Source: Planctomycetota bacterium
Lineage (GTDB): Bacteria; Planctomycetota; Planctomycetia; Pirellulales; PNKZ01
DNA: 64,000 bases
Assembly (NCBI GenBank): GCA_018242585.1
Contig: JAFEBQ010000035.1
Location: forward strand, 1 to 64,000
Reading direction: 5' to 3'
Made by a program: the position numbers and the translations under genes. Positions within the stretch are counted from its first letter, which is position 1. The number at the start of each line of letters is the position of its first letter. The notes beneath the pieces were generated by a model, which searched no databases, was not told the origin of the DNA, and was given only the letters and a program-made list of their open reading frames with translations. Positions 50,708-60,467 of the stretch are shown here, one piece after another.

Positions 50708-52624
50708 TCATTCCGTGTACGGCATCAGCACTTCCGGCGCGGCCACACCGGCCAGGCTGGCCAGCCCGCCGTTGGCAATGGCTTCGCCCAGCTTGTTGGC
50801 CGTGCGGAAGTAGCGGTCGCTCGGCCGCTGGCCGGTCAGGCGATGCGACAGATCCTGGCACAGCAGATCGGCCGCCTGATGCACGAGCGGGTCTTTTTGG
50901 CGACCGGCGTACAGCGTCGTACACAAAATGATCATCGCGTCCTGCACGCGTTGCGATAGCTCGGCCATCCGGCATTGGCGGTCGGCCAGCGCCAACTGGT
51001 ACTTGCGCATCACGCCGCTGATTTCCAGGGCGGCACCCTGCAACCGCTGGCACGCGAACTTGGCATGTTCGGCCAGCTCGTTCGGCAACTGCGGAAGTTG
51101 CGGCGCGGTGTGCCCGCGCAGCTTCTGGCCGGCAAACCACTTGGCGTACTCCCACAGCGGTTCGCGCAGCACGGCCAGGTGCATGGGGTTGGCCATGTTC
51201 GGCTTTTTGATACCGGCGGCCGCCAGCGCTTTTCCGATCGGCTCGAAGAATTGCGTGCCGTGCTGTTTGACCAGCGACTTGAAGTAGGCCATGCCGAGCA
51301 TTTCGCCTTCGCCTTCGTAGATGCACGGGGCGAGGAACTCGTGGACGTTGTCGCCGAACAGGTGGCCGTGCAGAAACGCCCGGCCGCCGTGCGTCTTCAT
51401 CATCAGCTCGATAGCCGCGTCCTTTTGCGCCTCGCTGCCGAATATCTTGGCGATAATACATTCCATTTCGCCGCGGTAACCCTCGTCGATCAACCGCGAG
51501 CACCACGCCACCAGCGCGTCGGCTCCGACAATCAGTCCCGCCAGTCGCGCCATCCGGCGCCGCACCAATTCGCGTGTGGCAATCGGCTGGCCGTAGGTGC
51601 GGCGGAACTTGGCCCAGGGCAACATGCTGGCCAGCATGATCCGCATGCTGCCTGCCGCGGTGGCGCACAGCGCGATCCGCCCCAAGTTCAGCCCGTGGTA
51701 AGCAATGGTCAATCCGTCGCCGCGCGATGGCTTAAGCAGATTTCCCGCGGGCACGCGCAGATCGCGGAAGACGATCCCTTGATTGTAGGTATGCTTTAGC
51801 GCATAAAGCCCGTACTTCCGCAGTTGGAAGTGTTCGTTCTCTTGCTCCGGCAAATCGACGACCAAGACGGCGGGCTTGTTGTCGATCAGGCAGACGAGCC
51901 CGATGGTGCGCCCCGGCACGACGTTGGTGATGAACAGCTTTTCGCCGTTGACGACGTAATCGCCGCCGTCGAGAACGGCCCGGGTGCGCAGCGCCGTCAG
52001 ATCGCTGCCGGCGTTCGGTTCGGTCAGCGCGAACGCGCTCAACCGCCGCCCGCTGGCCAAGTCGGGGAGCCAGCGCTGCTTCTGCTCGGGCGTGCCGAAC
52101 GTCCGCACCGGGTCAACCGCGCCGATACAGCCATGCACGCTGGCCATGCCCGCCACGGTTGGTTCGACAGTGGCCATGCGCGTCAGGAACGGGGCAAAGG
52201 CGGCGAACGGCGCTCCGCTGCCACCGAATTCGCGATCGACCAGCAGGCCCCAATAGCCCGCCTGGCCCAGTTCGTTCAGCACCGACTCGGCGATCTTGTG
52301 ATCGGCGTTGTACAGAGTGCCCGCTTGGCGATGCGCGCGGACCAGTTCGATCGAACGGTCCATGATCTGTTGCACGTCGGCCGGGACTTTGGTCTCGCTG
52401 CTGGTGAACAACTCGACCGGCACCTGCGATTCCCAGACGGCGCGATGGGCCGGGCTGGCCACGGTCTGGAACCGCGCCGCGAACAAGGCTTCGACCTGAT
52501 CGTCGGCGCGATCGATCGCGCCGGTTCGCCGCGCTTCTTCCTCGCTCTTGCCGCCGAGCTTCAAGGCGGTTTCGGCGAACGACTGTCCTTCGCCGGTCGA
52601 CGGCTGCTCGAGATCGTCCTTCAT
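50708..52624 (-). CDS. acyl-CoA dehydrogenase
   Basis: This 637-aa FAD enzyme performs the first oxidation of acyl-CoAs. ACAD signatures are visible: YWGLLVDREFGGSGAPFAAFAPFLTRMA, FALTEPNAGSDLTALRTRA (substrate/FAD motif), YALKHTYNQGIVFRDLRVP, and FRRTYGQPIATRELVRRRMA. A C-terminal extension of about 200 residues past the standard fold makes it longer than the usual 380-400, similar to very-long-chain types. ATG 52624 has AGGGAG 10 bases upstream. It is the last gene of a four-gene fatty-acid oxidation run. Confidence 0.9.
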   Translation of the reverse strand: MKDDLEQPSTGEGQSFAETALKLGGKSEEEARRTGAIDRADDQVEALFAARFQTVASPAHRAVWESQVPVELFTSSETKVPADVQQIMDRSIELVRAHRQAGTLYNADHKIAESVLNELGQAGYWGLLVDREFGGSGAPFAAFAPFLTRMATVEPTVAGMASVHGCIGAVDPVRTFGTPEQKQRWLPDLASGRRLSAFALTEPNAGSDLTALRTRAVLDGGDYVVNGEKLFITNVVPGRTIGLVCLIDNKPAVLVVDLPEQENEHFQLRKYGLYALKHTYNQGIVFRDLRVPAGNLLKPSRGDGLTIAYHGLNLGRIALCATAAGSMRIMLASMLPWAKFRRTYGQPIATRELVRRRMARLAGLIVGADALVAWCSRLIDEGYRGEMECIIAKIFGSEAQKDAAIELMMKTHGGRAFLHGHLFGDNVHEFLAPCIYEGEGEMLGMAYFKSLVKQHGTQFFEPIGKALAAAGIKKPNMANPMHLAVLREPLWEYAKWFAGQKLRGHTAPQLPQLPNELAEHAKFACQRLQGAALEISGVMRKYQLALADRQCRMAELSQRVQDAMIILCTTLYAGRQKDPLVHQAADLLCQDLSHRLTGQRPSDRYFRTANKLGEAIANGGLASLAGVAAPEVLMPYTE

Positions 52625-52660
52625 GGCGTGGCTCCCTGATGCCAGGTGTTGGCGTCCATC

Positions 52661-52705
52661 AACCCTTCTCCCCTCGGGAGAAGGTGGCCGAAGGCCGGAT
52701 GAGGG
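52661..52705. repeat. dispersed 45-bp repeat, copy 1
   Basis: AACCCTTCTCCCCTCGGGAG…GGCCGGATGAGGG lies between the acyl-CoA dehydrogenase and ligase genes. It is the reverse complement of 61433-61477 with two mismatches, and it contains internal palindromes (TCTCCCC…GGAGA, GGCCGAAGGCC). Confidence 0.8.
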
Positions 52706-52837
52706 CCCCCGTCGCCCCGTGGGTTCTCGTCGCAAACTTGCGCGACGCGTTTACCCTCCCCCCGCCCCTCCCTGCGAGGGAGGGGTGTTCGCATGCTCTG
52801 AATTATACCTCGCTTGTTAGTTCCAGGCGGCCGGTCA

Positions 52838-54553
52838 TTAAGGACTGCAATGAACCCGTGTCCGCTGGTACATGGCCTCGATTTGTTCGGCAAAATGCTC
52901 GGCAATCACGCCGCGGCGCAGTTTGAGCGTCGGCGTCAGCTCGCCATTCTCGACCGTCAGCCCCCGGTCCAACAGGACGAAATCGCCAATCTGCTCGTAG
53001 CGCGAGACCCCTTTCAGTCGCTCGTCGATGTTCTGGCGGAACAACTGCCGCACTTCGGGATGGGCCAACGCCTCGGCCACCGACGTGACTTGCAACTCGC
53101 GTGCGAACACCCAGGGACGCAACTGATCGGGCTCGGGCACAATCAGCGCCGACAAGAAATTCCGCCGGTCGCCGATCACCACCACCTGGCGAATGAACGG
53201 ATCGGCCGACAGCAAGCCTTCCAGGTAGGTCGGCGCGATGTTCTTGCCGCCTGAGGTGACGATCAGGTCCTTCTTGCGACCCGTGATCTTCAGGTAACCT
53301 TCGGCATCGATCTTGCCGAGGTCGCCGGTATGCAGCCAGCCGCCGCGCACGATTTCGGCCGTCGCCTCGGGCTTGCGCCAATAACCCTGCATGACGTGCG
53401 GCCCGCGGGTCAGAATCTCGCCATCGTCGGCGATCTTGACTTCGACGCCAGGAATCGGCGGCCCGACGGTCCCCAGCTTGTGAGCCAGGTGCGTACACGT
53501 CGAAATCACGGGCGACGTCTCGGTCAGGCCGTAGCCTTCGAGCAATCGCACGCCCTGCGCGCGGTAATACTCGCCCACGTGTAGCGGCAACGGCGCGCCG
53601 CCGGCGATGCCGGCCCGCAACCTTCCGCCGAACACTTCGGCGAGGGTGATGTTGTTCCCTTGTTCCTGTTGCGTGGTGACGTAGCGCTGTACCTTTTCAA
53701 AGAAGTACGGCACGCCGTTCATCAACGTGGGGTGGTATTCCTTGCACTGCGGCACGACCGTTTCGGGAGCGTCGGCCAGGACCATCTCGCACCCTTGGGC
53801 GATCCAGGTAAATGCGTCGCACGTGCGGGCAAAAATGTGACTCAGCGGCAGCCAGGAGAGCCGCCGGTCGCCGGCCTGCGGCCCGAACGCGTCGAGCGAC
53901 GAAACCGCGTTGAACGCCAAATTGCCGTGCGACAGCATCACCCCCTTGGGCTCCCCCGTGGTGCCCGACGTGTAGAGAATCGTACACAAATCGCTCGGCT
54001 TGATGGCCGGCAAGTTGTCGGTCACTCGGGCGAGTTGCGCGGGCGATATATCCGCCGTGAACTCGGTCAGCGTTTCGACGGACATGGGCAGCGACAGGCT
54101 AACGCACGAATCGAACGAGACCCAACGAACGCGGCCACGCAACGCATCGACGCTGCCCGCCAGTTTCTCGGCTTGTTCCAGGCCGGACAGGAACACCAAT
54201 TGCGCCCCGGCGTCGGCGATTTGCCAGGCGATCTGCGGACCCGACAACGCGGCATGGATGGGTACATGAACCGCGCGGGCGAGTTGCGTCCCCAGGTCGG
54301 CGACGATCCATTCGTACCGATTGGGGGAAATCACCACCACGCGATCGCCGGCCGAGACGCCATCGCGAACAAGTCCAGCGGCGAAGCGGCGAACATCGTC
54401 ACCCAGCTCTCCCCAGGTGTGCGGACGCAATGCGTCACCGCGCCGGGCGATGATTGCCGTCTCGCCGGCCTTTTCCGCCACGCGACGAAAGAAGATCGAC
54501 GTGATCGGCTCATCGCCGGGCCTGCTTGCGATCGCTGTTTCAGCAGTTGGCAT
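52838..54553 (-). CDS. long-chain acyl-CoA synthetase (AMP-binding)
   Basis: This 571-aa adenylate-forming ligase activates fatty acids with ATP and CoA. LCTILYTSGTTGEPKGVMLSHGNLAFN is the P-loop motif, LLEGYGLTETSPVIS the second core motif, and GGWLHTGDLGKIDAEGYLKITGRKKDLIVTSGGKNIAPTYLE the hinge and C-terminal signature. It supplies substrate to the surrounding dehydrogenase, thiolase and FadB/J-type genes. Confidence 0.92.
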   Translation of the reverse strand: MPTAETAIASRPGDEPITSIFFRRVAEKAGETAIIARRGDALRPHTWGELGDDVRRFAAGLVRDGVSAGDRVVVISPNRYEWIVADLGTQLARAVHVPIHAALSGPQIAWQIADAGAQLVFLSGLEQAEKLAGSVDALRGRVRWVSFDSCVSLSLPMSVETLTEFTADISPAQLARVTDNLPAIKPSDLCTILYTSGTTGEPKGVMLSHGNLAFNAVSSLDAFGPQAGDRRLSWLPLSHIFARTCDAFTWIAQGCEMVLADAPETVVPQCKEYHPTLMNGVPYFFEKVQRYVTTQQEQGNNITLAEVFGGRLRAGIAGGAPLPLHVGEYYRAQGVRLLEGYGLTETSPVISTCTHLAHKLGTVGPPIPGVEVKIADDGEILTRGPHVMQGYWRKPEATAEIVRGGWLHTGDLGKIDAEGYLKITGRKKDLIVTSGGKNIAPTYLEGLLSADPFIRQVVVIGDRRNFLSALIVPEPDQLRPWVFARELQVTSVAEALAHPEVRQLFRQNIDERLKGVSRYEQIGDFVLLDRGLTVENGELTPTLKLRRGVIAEHFAEQIEAMYQRTRVHCSP

Positions 54554-54583
54554 ACTTATTGGCCCCGAGTTGCGGCGCGCAGA

Positions 54584-55744
54584 TTAGTTGACACGTTCAA
54601 AAATCGTCGCCACACCCTGGCCCAGGCCGATGCACATCGTGGCCAGCGCGATCTCGGCGTTCCGGTCAACCATGGCATTGACCAGCGTGGCGGCGATGCG
54701 GGCGCCGCTGGCCCCCAGGGGGTGGCCAATCGCGATCGCCCCGCCACGCACGTTCAGCTTCTCTTGATCGATGTCGAGCGTTCGGCAGCAGGCGATCGTC
54801 TGGGCCGCGAAGGCTTCGTTGATTTCGATCAGGTCGATGTCCTTCAAGCTCATGCCGGCGCGTTTCAGAACCTTCTGCACGGCAGGTACCGGCCCGGTCC
54901 CCATCACGGCCGGGTCGACGCCGACGATGGCCGTGGCCAGAATACGCACCAGTGGTTTCAAACCCAGCTCGCGTGCCCGCGCCTCGGACATGATCAGCAC
55001 CACGGCCGCGCCATCGTTCAGCGGCGAGCTATTCCCTGCGGTGACTGTGCCAACGACGGGCATAAAGGCCGGCTTCAGCGCGGCCAGCGCTTCGGCCGAC
55101 GCATCGAAGCGGATGCACTGGTCGACGTCCACCAGGAATCGCTCGCCAGCTTCGTTGTGACCCCAGATCGGGATCATCTCGCGGCGGAACTCGCCCGCCT
55201 GGTGCGCGGCTGCGGCCCGTTGATGACTGCGCAGGGCGAAGGCGTCTTGCTCTTCGCGCGAGATGCCCTGGCTTTGCGCCAGGAACTCGGCCGTCACCCC
55301 CATCAGCAGCGCGCCTTTGCTGGTCCGCGCGAAGAGCTTGGGGTTCAGGTCAATGTCTTTGTCCATCGGAATGTGAAGCATGTGCTCCAGCCCGCCGACG
55401 ATTTGCACATCCTCGGCCCCGGCCACGACGGCGTGCGACGCCTGGTTAATCGCCTGCAAGCTGGACCCACACAGTCGATTTACCGTGGCCCCGCCGGTGG
55501 CCATTGGCAGCCCGGCCATCAGGCCCACGTGCCGCGCCACGCAGAAGCCTTGCTCCCCTTGCTGCTGGGTGTTCCCCAGGATCAAGTCCTCGATCACCTC
55601 GGGATCGATTTTGGTTCGCTCGACAATCGCCTTGACGACGGCAACCGCCAAGTCGTCGGATCGGACGTTGCGGAACCAACCTTTTTCAGCGTGCGCGCGC
55701 CCGACCGGCGTACGGACGGCATCGACAATTACGGCGTGGGACAT
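54584..55744 (-). CDS. fadA: acetyl-CoA acyltransferase (thiolase)
   Basis: The 386-aa thiolase cleaves 3-ketoacyl-CoA. Catalytic Cys in TVNRLCGSSLQAINQA (about residue 90), His in GGAIAIGHPLGASGARI, and the C-terminal Cys in MCIGLGQGVATIFERVN. It lies 30 bp upstream of the acyl-CoA ligase and 110 bp downstream of the fadB/J-type gene. Confidence 0.93.
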   Translation of the reverse strand: MSHAVIVDAVRTPVGRAHAEKGWFRNVRSDDLAVAVVKAIVERTKIDPEVIEDLILGNTQQQGEQGFCVARHVGLMAGLPMATGGATVNRLCGSSLQAINQASHAVVAGAEDVQIVGGLEHMLHIPMDKDIDLNPKLFARTSKGALLMGVTAEFLAQSQGISREEQDAFALRSHQRAAAAHQAGEFRREMIPIWGHNEAGERFLVDVDQCIRFDASAEALAALKPAFMPVVGTVTAGNSSPLNDGAAVVLIMSEARARELGLKPLVRILATAIVGVDPAVMGTGPVPAVQKVLKRAGMSLKDIDLIEINEAFAAQTIACCRTLDIDQEKLNVRGGAIAIGHPLGASGARIAATLVNAMVDRNAEIALATMCIGLGQGVATIFERVN

Positions 55745-55750
55745 GGTGAG

Positions 55751-55773
55751 GTCCGTTGTCAGTGGTCAGTTGC
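55751..55773. repeat. short dispersed repeat related to 128-235
   Basis: GTCCGTTGTCAGTGGTCAGT lies just upstream of the thiolase start codon and shares GTCCGTTGTCAGT with the inverted repeat at 142-155. This is probably the same family of intergenic sequence. Confidence 0.45.
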
Positions 55774-55810
55774 AAAGGAAACAAACGGTACGTCGGTGAT
55801 GGGTTCACAA

Positions 55811-55840
55811 CAAAAGCCCAGGAGTATCATGCCCTGGGTT
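55811..55840 (-). terminator. hairpin after the fadB/J-type gene
   Basis: On the minus strand CCCAGG-gcatgatact-CCTGGG is followed by CTTTTG. It lies between the hydratase/dehydrogenase and thiolase genes and may attenuate transcription into the thiolase gene. Confidence 0.5.
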
Positions 55841-55854
55841 GCAGCAGTGAAAAT

Positions 55855-58008
55855 CTATCCTGGCCCTTCTTCGTAGAACCGGCGGCCGGACTTGGCTAAC
55901 TCAAGCAGCATGGGCGTCGGCTGGTACCGCGCGCCGAGCGATTCGTACGGCTTCAGCATTTCGACCACCTTGGCCGCCCCCAGCGTATCGGCCCAGAACA
56001 GCAGCCCCCCTTTGAACGGCGGGAAGCCAATGCCGAAGATCAGCCCCAGATCAACGTCGCGTGGATCGCGAACGATCTTTTCGGCCAGAATCCGCGTCGC
56101 TTCAAGCACCATCGGCAGGAACAACCGCTCGGTGATCTGCTTGTCCTTCATCGTCGCGCCCGGCTTGATGTGCGGGGCCAGCAACGCCGCGACCTCGGGA
56201 TCGTCGATCGCCCGCGGCTTTTTGCCGTCGTACTTGAACAAGCCACGCCCGGTCTTCTGCCCCAGTCGGCCTGCCTTGACGAGCGCCGTGAGAATCGGCG
56301 ACTCGCGCACACGGTCGGGAAACGCCTGGTGCATCACGTGGCCGGCGTGCAGTGCTGTGTCGAGCCCAACCACGTCGTAAAGCACGAGCGGTCCCATGGG
56401 CATGCCGAACCGCTTGGCCGCGTCGTCAACCGCCTTGAGCGAGACCCCTTCGGCCACCAGTTCGAGCGCTTCGTTCATGTACGGCAGCAACAGCCGATTG
56501 ACCAGAAAGCCGGGCCCGTCGTTCATCACGATCGGCGACTTGCCGACCGCTTTGGCATAGGCGACGGCCGTAGCCACGGTCTGGTCGCTGGTCTTTGGCC
56601 CGCGAATAATCTCGACCAGCGGCATCTGTCGAACCGGGTTGAAGAAGTGAATCCCCACGAATCGGTCGGGATGTTTCAACCCTTCGGCCAGTTGGCCGAT
56701 CGAGATGGCCGACGTGTTGCTGGCCAGGATCGTGTTCGGGCCCAGGTGTGGTTCAAGCCGCGCGTAGAGTTCCTGCTTGGCGGCGGGCTGCTCGATGATC
56801 GCTTCGATCACCAGATCGGCCTGCGCCAGTTCTTCATCGGCGGTCGTCGCGCGCAGCAGCGGCGCGAGCTTCAGCGCCTTTTCGACGTCGGGCCCCTTGG
56901 TGGCCTTGTTATACGACGCTTCTTCCAGGGCCTTGCGCGCGCCGTTGGCCAGCGAATCGGGGCGCGAATCAGTCAGGGCCACGGTGATGTCGCGCTTGAT
57001 GCTGGCGGCCGTGATGCCCGAGCCCATGATGCCTGCGCCAATCACCGCCATGCTCTTCACCGCCGCCGGTTTGATGTCCTTGGCGGCGATGCCAGGGTCT
57101 TTCTTGTTCCGGTCGGTCAGGAAAAAGACGTTGATCAACGAGCGGTTGATCGGCGTGCCGAACAGTTCGGCGAACGATTCCGACTCTTGGCGTCCCGCCT
57201 CGTCCTGCTCGACGCTCGATGCGGCCAGCAGCAGTTCCAGCGCCGCCACCGGCGCCGGGTATTGCCCCTTGGTCTGCTGTTGAATGAACGCGGCGGCCGT
57301 CGCCCCCAGGAAGGTCAGCTCGGTCTCGGACATTTCGATCGGCTGGGCCCAACGCTTGCGGTCGGCGAGATAGGCCTTCGACTTCTGCTCTTCCCGGACC
57401 AGTTGCCGCGCGGCTGCTTCGAGGTGTTCCGGCGCGACGCAATCGGTGGCGACTCCCATCAAAGCCAGCGCGCGACCGTCGATCGACTCGCCGCTGGTGA
57501 TTAGTTCGGCGGCGTTGCCCAGGCCCGCCACTCGTGGGAAGCGAACCGTGCCGCCCCAGCCCGGGAACATGCCGAGCTTCACCTCGGGAAAGCCGAACTG
57601 GGCCTTGGGATTGTTCGTGACCAGCCGGCGATCGCACCAGATGGCCAGCTCGGCCCCGCCACCGACGCACATGCCGTCGATAGCGGCCACGGTGACGAAC
57701 GGCATCTTGGACAAGCGCATGAAGAGCTCGCGTCCTTGCGCGGCGATGGCGATCACAGTTTCGCGGGTCGGCGACTTCTGCGCCACGAACTCGCGCAGGT
57801 CCGCGCCGGCGACAAAGATGCCCGGCTTGGCCGAGGCGATGACCAGGCCGGTGACGTTACCCCGCGCCACTAGTTGATCGAGGCAAGCGTTCAGCTCCTC
57901 GAGCACCACGCGCGAGAGGATATTCGCGCTTTTGTGCGGGTCGTCGAGCACCAGCCAGGCCAGATCGGGTTCGGGGAACGATAGTTTCAAATACTTGAAA
58001 TCAGACAT
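55855..58008 (-). CDS. fadJ: fatty-acid oxidation enoyl-CoA hydratase / 3-hydroxyacyl-CoA dehydrogenase
   Basis: This 717-aa two-domain enzyme performs steps two and three of beta-oxidation. The N-terminal crotonase domain has KPGIFVAGADLREF and the oxyanion-hole segment VAAIDGMCVGGGAELAIWCDRR. The C-terminal dehydrogenase has the NAD fold (AVIGAGIMGSGITAASIKRDI), SNTSAISIGQLAEGLKHPDRFVGIHFFNPVRQMPLVEII with the catalytic His, and NDGPGFLVNRLLLPYMNEA. FadB and FadJ cannot be separated from sequence alone. It is the first gene of the operon. Confidence 0.92.
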   Translation of the reverse strand: MSDFKYLKLSFPEPDLAWLVLDDPHKSANILSRVVLEELNACLDQLVARGNVTGLVIASAKPGIFVAGADLREFVAQKSPTRETVIAIAAQGRELFMRLSKMPFVTVAAIDGMCVGGGAELAIWCDRRLVTNNPKAQFGFPEVKLGMFPGWGGTVRFPRVAGLGNAAELITSGESIDGRALALMGVATDCVAPEHLEAAARQLVREEQKSKAYLADRKRWAQPIEMSETELTFLGATAAAFIQQQTKGQYPAPVAALELLLAASSVEQDEAGRQESESFAELFGTPINRSLINVFFLTDRNKKDPGIAAKDIKPAAVKSMAVIGAGIMGSGITAASIKRDITVALTDSRPDSLANGARKALEEASYNKATKGPDVEKALKLAPLLRATTADEELAQADLVIEAIIEQPAAKQELYARLEPHLGPNTILASNTSAISIGQLAEGLKHPDRFVGIHFFNPVRQMPLVEIIRGPKTSDQTVATAVAYAKAVGKSPIVMNDGPGFLVNRLLLPYMNEALELVAEGVSLKAVDDAAKRFGMPMGPLVLYDVVGLDTALHAGHVMHQAFPDRVRESPILTALVKAGRLGQKTGRGLFKYDGKKPRAIDDPEVAALLAPHIKPGATMKDKQITERLFLPMVLEATRILAEKIVRDPRDVDLGLIFGIGFPPFKGGLLFWADTLGAAKVVEMLKPYESLGARYQPTPMLLELAKSGRRFYEEGPG

Positions 58009-58058
58009 TGCCGTGACATCTCCATGTAGCCCTGGCAGTCGTAATCGTCGACAAGTAA

Positions 58059-58114
58059 GCTGGCCGCTACGGGCCGCGAAAGGTTGTTCGATACCGTTTC
58101 GCGGCCGGGCCAGC
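58059..58114. promoter_or_regulatory. long hairpin upstream of the ECF transporter operon
   Basis: Outer pair GCTGGCC (58059-58065) with GGCCAGC (58108-58114). Inner pair GGCCGCGAAAGG (58072-58083) with CCgTTTCGCGGCC (58094-58106), with one bulge. It lies 57 bp before the first transporter gene. No known riboswitch core is recognised in it. Confidence 0.6.
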
Positions 58115-58170
58115 GCCGTTGGTTATATCAGACCCGAGCGGCAGTTTCAGCCACTAGTTGTGACGGGCCA

Positions 58171-58824
58171 ATGAGCCACGAAATCAGCGAACCGAATGCC
58201 CGTCCTGTTACCTCGGCGGACGTAGCGAGCCGGCCGGGCTCTGGCGCCGACGTCGAACGCTTGACCGCGGTGGCGCTGGTGGCGGCGATCCATTTCGTGG
58301 TCTCGTACGTGTCGCTGCTGATCAATACCATTCTATTCGCGTTGCTGGGGCCGTATTCGATTTTCTTCTCGGGCGTCTTCGATCAGGGGGTGCAGGCACT
58401 GCTCCTGGCCGTGGTGCTGGTCCTATTTCCTCGCGTGGGAACTGCGTCGCTGCAGATGGCCACGGTGTTTCTGTTGAACGGCGTTTTCAGCGCCTCGCTG
58501 AATATTTCGTCATTGGTCTTGATTTCCGGCAGCATCGCGCTACACGAAGCGATCCTTTGGCTGGCGGGGGTAACGCGGCTGCCGGCGCTTCGCGAAGCGC
58601 GGCCCGCCCCGAGCGGTTCGATTATCGTCCGCGTGGCCGTCAGCATCGGTTTGTGCAAAGCCATCACGGTCCTGGTGCAGTACCTGATTTCGATGACGCT
58701 TTATCGGTTGCAGTTTTCCCCGTCGTTCATTGCCGCGGTGACGCTGGCGACGCTGGTCTATGCGGCCGTGGGAGGGGCGGCTGGCGTGCCGCTGGGCTAC
58801 CATTTGCGAAGGGCCTCGCCGTGA
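58171..58824 (+). CDS. putative substrate-binding (S) component of an ECF transporter
   Basis: The 217-aa protein has five to six membrane helices (VALVAAIHFVVSYVSLLINTILFALLG, VFDQGVQALLLAVVLVLF, ATVFLLNGVFSASLNISSLVLISGSIALHEAILWLAG, VAVSIGLCKAITVLVQYLISM, FIAAVTLATLVYAAVGGAAGVPLGY). Its place directly before the ATPase and EcfT-like genes, with a 4-bp overlap, identifies it as the likely substrate-specific component. The sequence does not match a vitamin-specific S component that I recognise, so the substrate is unknown. Confidence 0.72.
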   Translation: MSHEISEPNARPVTSADVASRPGSGADVERLTAVALVAAIHFVVSYVSLLINTILFALLGPYSIFFSGVFDQGVQALLLAVVLVLFPRVGTASLQMATVFLLNGVFSASLNISSLVLISGSIALHEAILWLAGVTRLPALREARPAPSGSIIVRVAVSIGLCKAITVLVQYLISMTLYRLQFSPSFIAAVTLATLVYAAVGGAAGVPLGYHLRRASP

Positions 58825-60467
58825 GTGCGCCCCCAGGGCCGATCATCGCCGCGCGCGGGCTGAGCTATACGTTTGCCGGCCGCACGGAACCGACGCTGCG
58901 CGATGTATCATTGTCCATTGCTCCCGGCGAGTTCGTCGTCTTGGCGGGGCGAACCGGTTCGGGCAAAAGCACGCTGCTCAGGGCGCTGTCCGGTTGGCTC
59001 GCTCAGCATGGTCGTGGGCAGCTCGCCGGCGAAGTGCGCATCGCTAGCCATGATGCGCGCGGTTTGTCTCGTCGAGAGTTGGCCAGTTGCATTGGCCTGA
59101 CGCAGCAAAGCCTGGACGATCAGTTCTGCACGACGAGCATCGACGACGAAATCGCCTTCGGTCTGGCGAATCTGCAATGGTCGAGTGAGCAGATTGCCGA
59201 GCGCCAGGAGCAAGCCGTCGCACGATTCGGTTTGGGTGAGGTGCGGCGCACGCCGATCCATCTGCTTTCCGGTGGCGAAAAGCAGCGGCTGCTGCTGGCC
59301 TGTTGGTGGGCGATGCGACTGCGGGCGTTGTTGCTCGACGAGCCGCTAGCCCAGCTCGATCCGCAGGCCGCCCACGAGTTGCTCGACGAACTGGCGCGCT
59401 TGCATCGGGAAGGCATGACGATCGTCGTGGCCGAACACCGGCTCGAGGAGTTGTTGCCGCGGGCCGGACGCTTGCTGGTGATTGACGAGGGGGCCGTCGT
59501 CGCCGACGTGGCGGCGCAAGATGCCGAAGCGGTAGCCGACGCGCTACAGCAGGGTCGCCTGGCGCTCCCGGACACGTTGCGGCTCTCGCTGGCCGCCGGG
59601 GGTTGCGCGACCGGCGAGGTGCCGCCGATACAAGCGGTCAGTGCGATGCCGAGTGGTGACGCCGAGTTATGTCGCGTGTCTCAACTAGGTGTGCAGTTTC
59701 CCGACGCGGTTGCGCCAATCTGGCGCGACGTTTCTTTTTCGATACGAGCAGGTGAGCGTGTGGCGATCATCGGGCCGAACGGCTCGGGCAAGAGCACGCT
59801 GCTGGCGACGTTGGCCGGCTTGATGCGACCAAAGTCCGGGGCGATTGCTTGGTCCGTTGGCAATGCGAGTCAGCCGCCGGTTGGGCTGCTGCCCCAGAAT
59901 CCTGATCTGGCTTTGTTAACGTCGAGCGTGCGCGACGAGCTGGCGTTCAGTCCGCGTCAGGCGGGGCTCACCGAGGGCGAAGTAGCAACGCGGATCGACG
60001 TGGCAGCCCAGCGGTTCGAGTTGAATCATTTGCTTGACGAGTTGCCACAGTCGCTCAGCCAAGGAGAGCGGTTGCGCGTCGCGCTGGCGAGCCTGGCGGC
60101 CATGCAGCCAGCGGTGTTGCTGCTCGATGAGCCGACCACGGGGCAAGATCAACGCCACGTGGCGGCGTTGATGGAAACTCTGGTCCGCGCGGTGGCCGAG
60201 CGGTCCTGGCTGCAAGCGTTGGCTTTCGCCACGCACGACCTGCACGCGGTGTTGGCCCACGCCACCCGGGTGTTGGTGCTGGCCAACGGGCAGTTGCAGG
60301 CCGATTGCTCGCCAGAACGACTACTCGACGATCACGAACTGCGCGAGACGGCCCGATTGCGTCTGCCGCCGCTGTTTGAGTTGCGCGATCGATTGGGGCT
60401 GAAAGGCCGCTCGCTCGCTGACATGATGGCCGAACTTGCCGCGCGGCGAGCAGGGGAGGGGGCATGA
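58821..60467 (+). CDS. ECF transporter ATPase with two fused ABC domains
   Basis: The 548-aa protein is a fusion of two ABC ATPases, replacing separate EcfA and EcfA' subunits. Domain 1: LAGRTGSGKSTLL (42-54), LLSGGEKQRLLLACWW and LLLDEPLAQLD. Domain 2: IIGPNGSGKSTLL (about residue 315), SLSQGERLRVALASLA and LLLDEPTTGQD. It starts with GTG 58821, overlapping the previous stop by 4 bp (GTGA), and ends overlapping the next start (ATGA). It powers uptake by the S and T components. Confidence 0.9.
   Translation: MSAPPGPIIAARGLSYTFAGRTEPTLRDVSLSIAPGEFVVLAGRTGSGKSTLLRALSGWLAQHGRGQLAGEVRIASHDARGLSRRELASCIGLTQQSLDDQFCTTSIDDEIAFGLANLQWSSEQIAERQEQAVARFGLGEVRRTPIHLLSGGEKQRLLLACWWAMRLRALLLDEPLAQLDPQAAHELLDELARLHREGMTIVVAEHRLEELLPRAGRLLVIDEGAVVADVAAQDAEAVADALQQGRLALPDTLRLSLAAGGCATGEVPPIQAVSAMPSGDAELCRVSQLGVQFPDAVAPIWRDVSFSIRAGERVAIIGPNGSGKSTLLATLAGLMRPKSGAIAWSVGNASQPPVGLLPQNPDLALLTSSVRDELAFSPRQAGLTEGEVATRIDVAAQRFELNHLLDELPQSLSQGERLRVALASLAAMQPAVLLLDEPTTGQDQRHVAALMETLVRAVAERSWLQALAFATHDLHAVLAHATRVLVLANGQLQADCSPERLLDDHELRETARLRLPPLFELRDRLGLKGRSLADMMAELAARRAGEGA

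Noticed and set aside
53660-57504. Two long plus-strand open frames opposite the beta-oxidation genes
   Set aside because: They overlap clearly identified ligase, thiolase and FadB/J-type genes and have no recognisable domain.
58059-58114. Known vitamin riboswitch (TPP, FMN or cobalamin) ahead of the ECF operon
   Set aside because: None of the conserved cores of these classes is present; only a long hairpin is seen.
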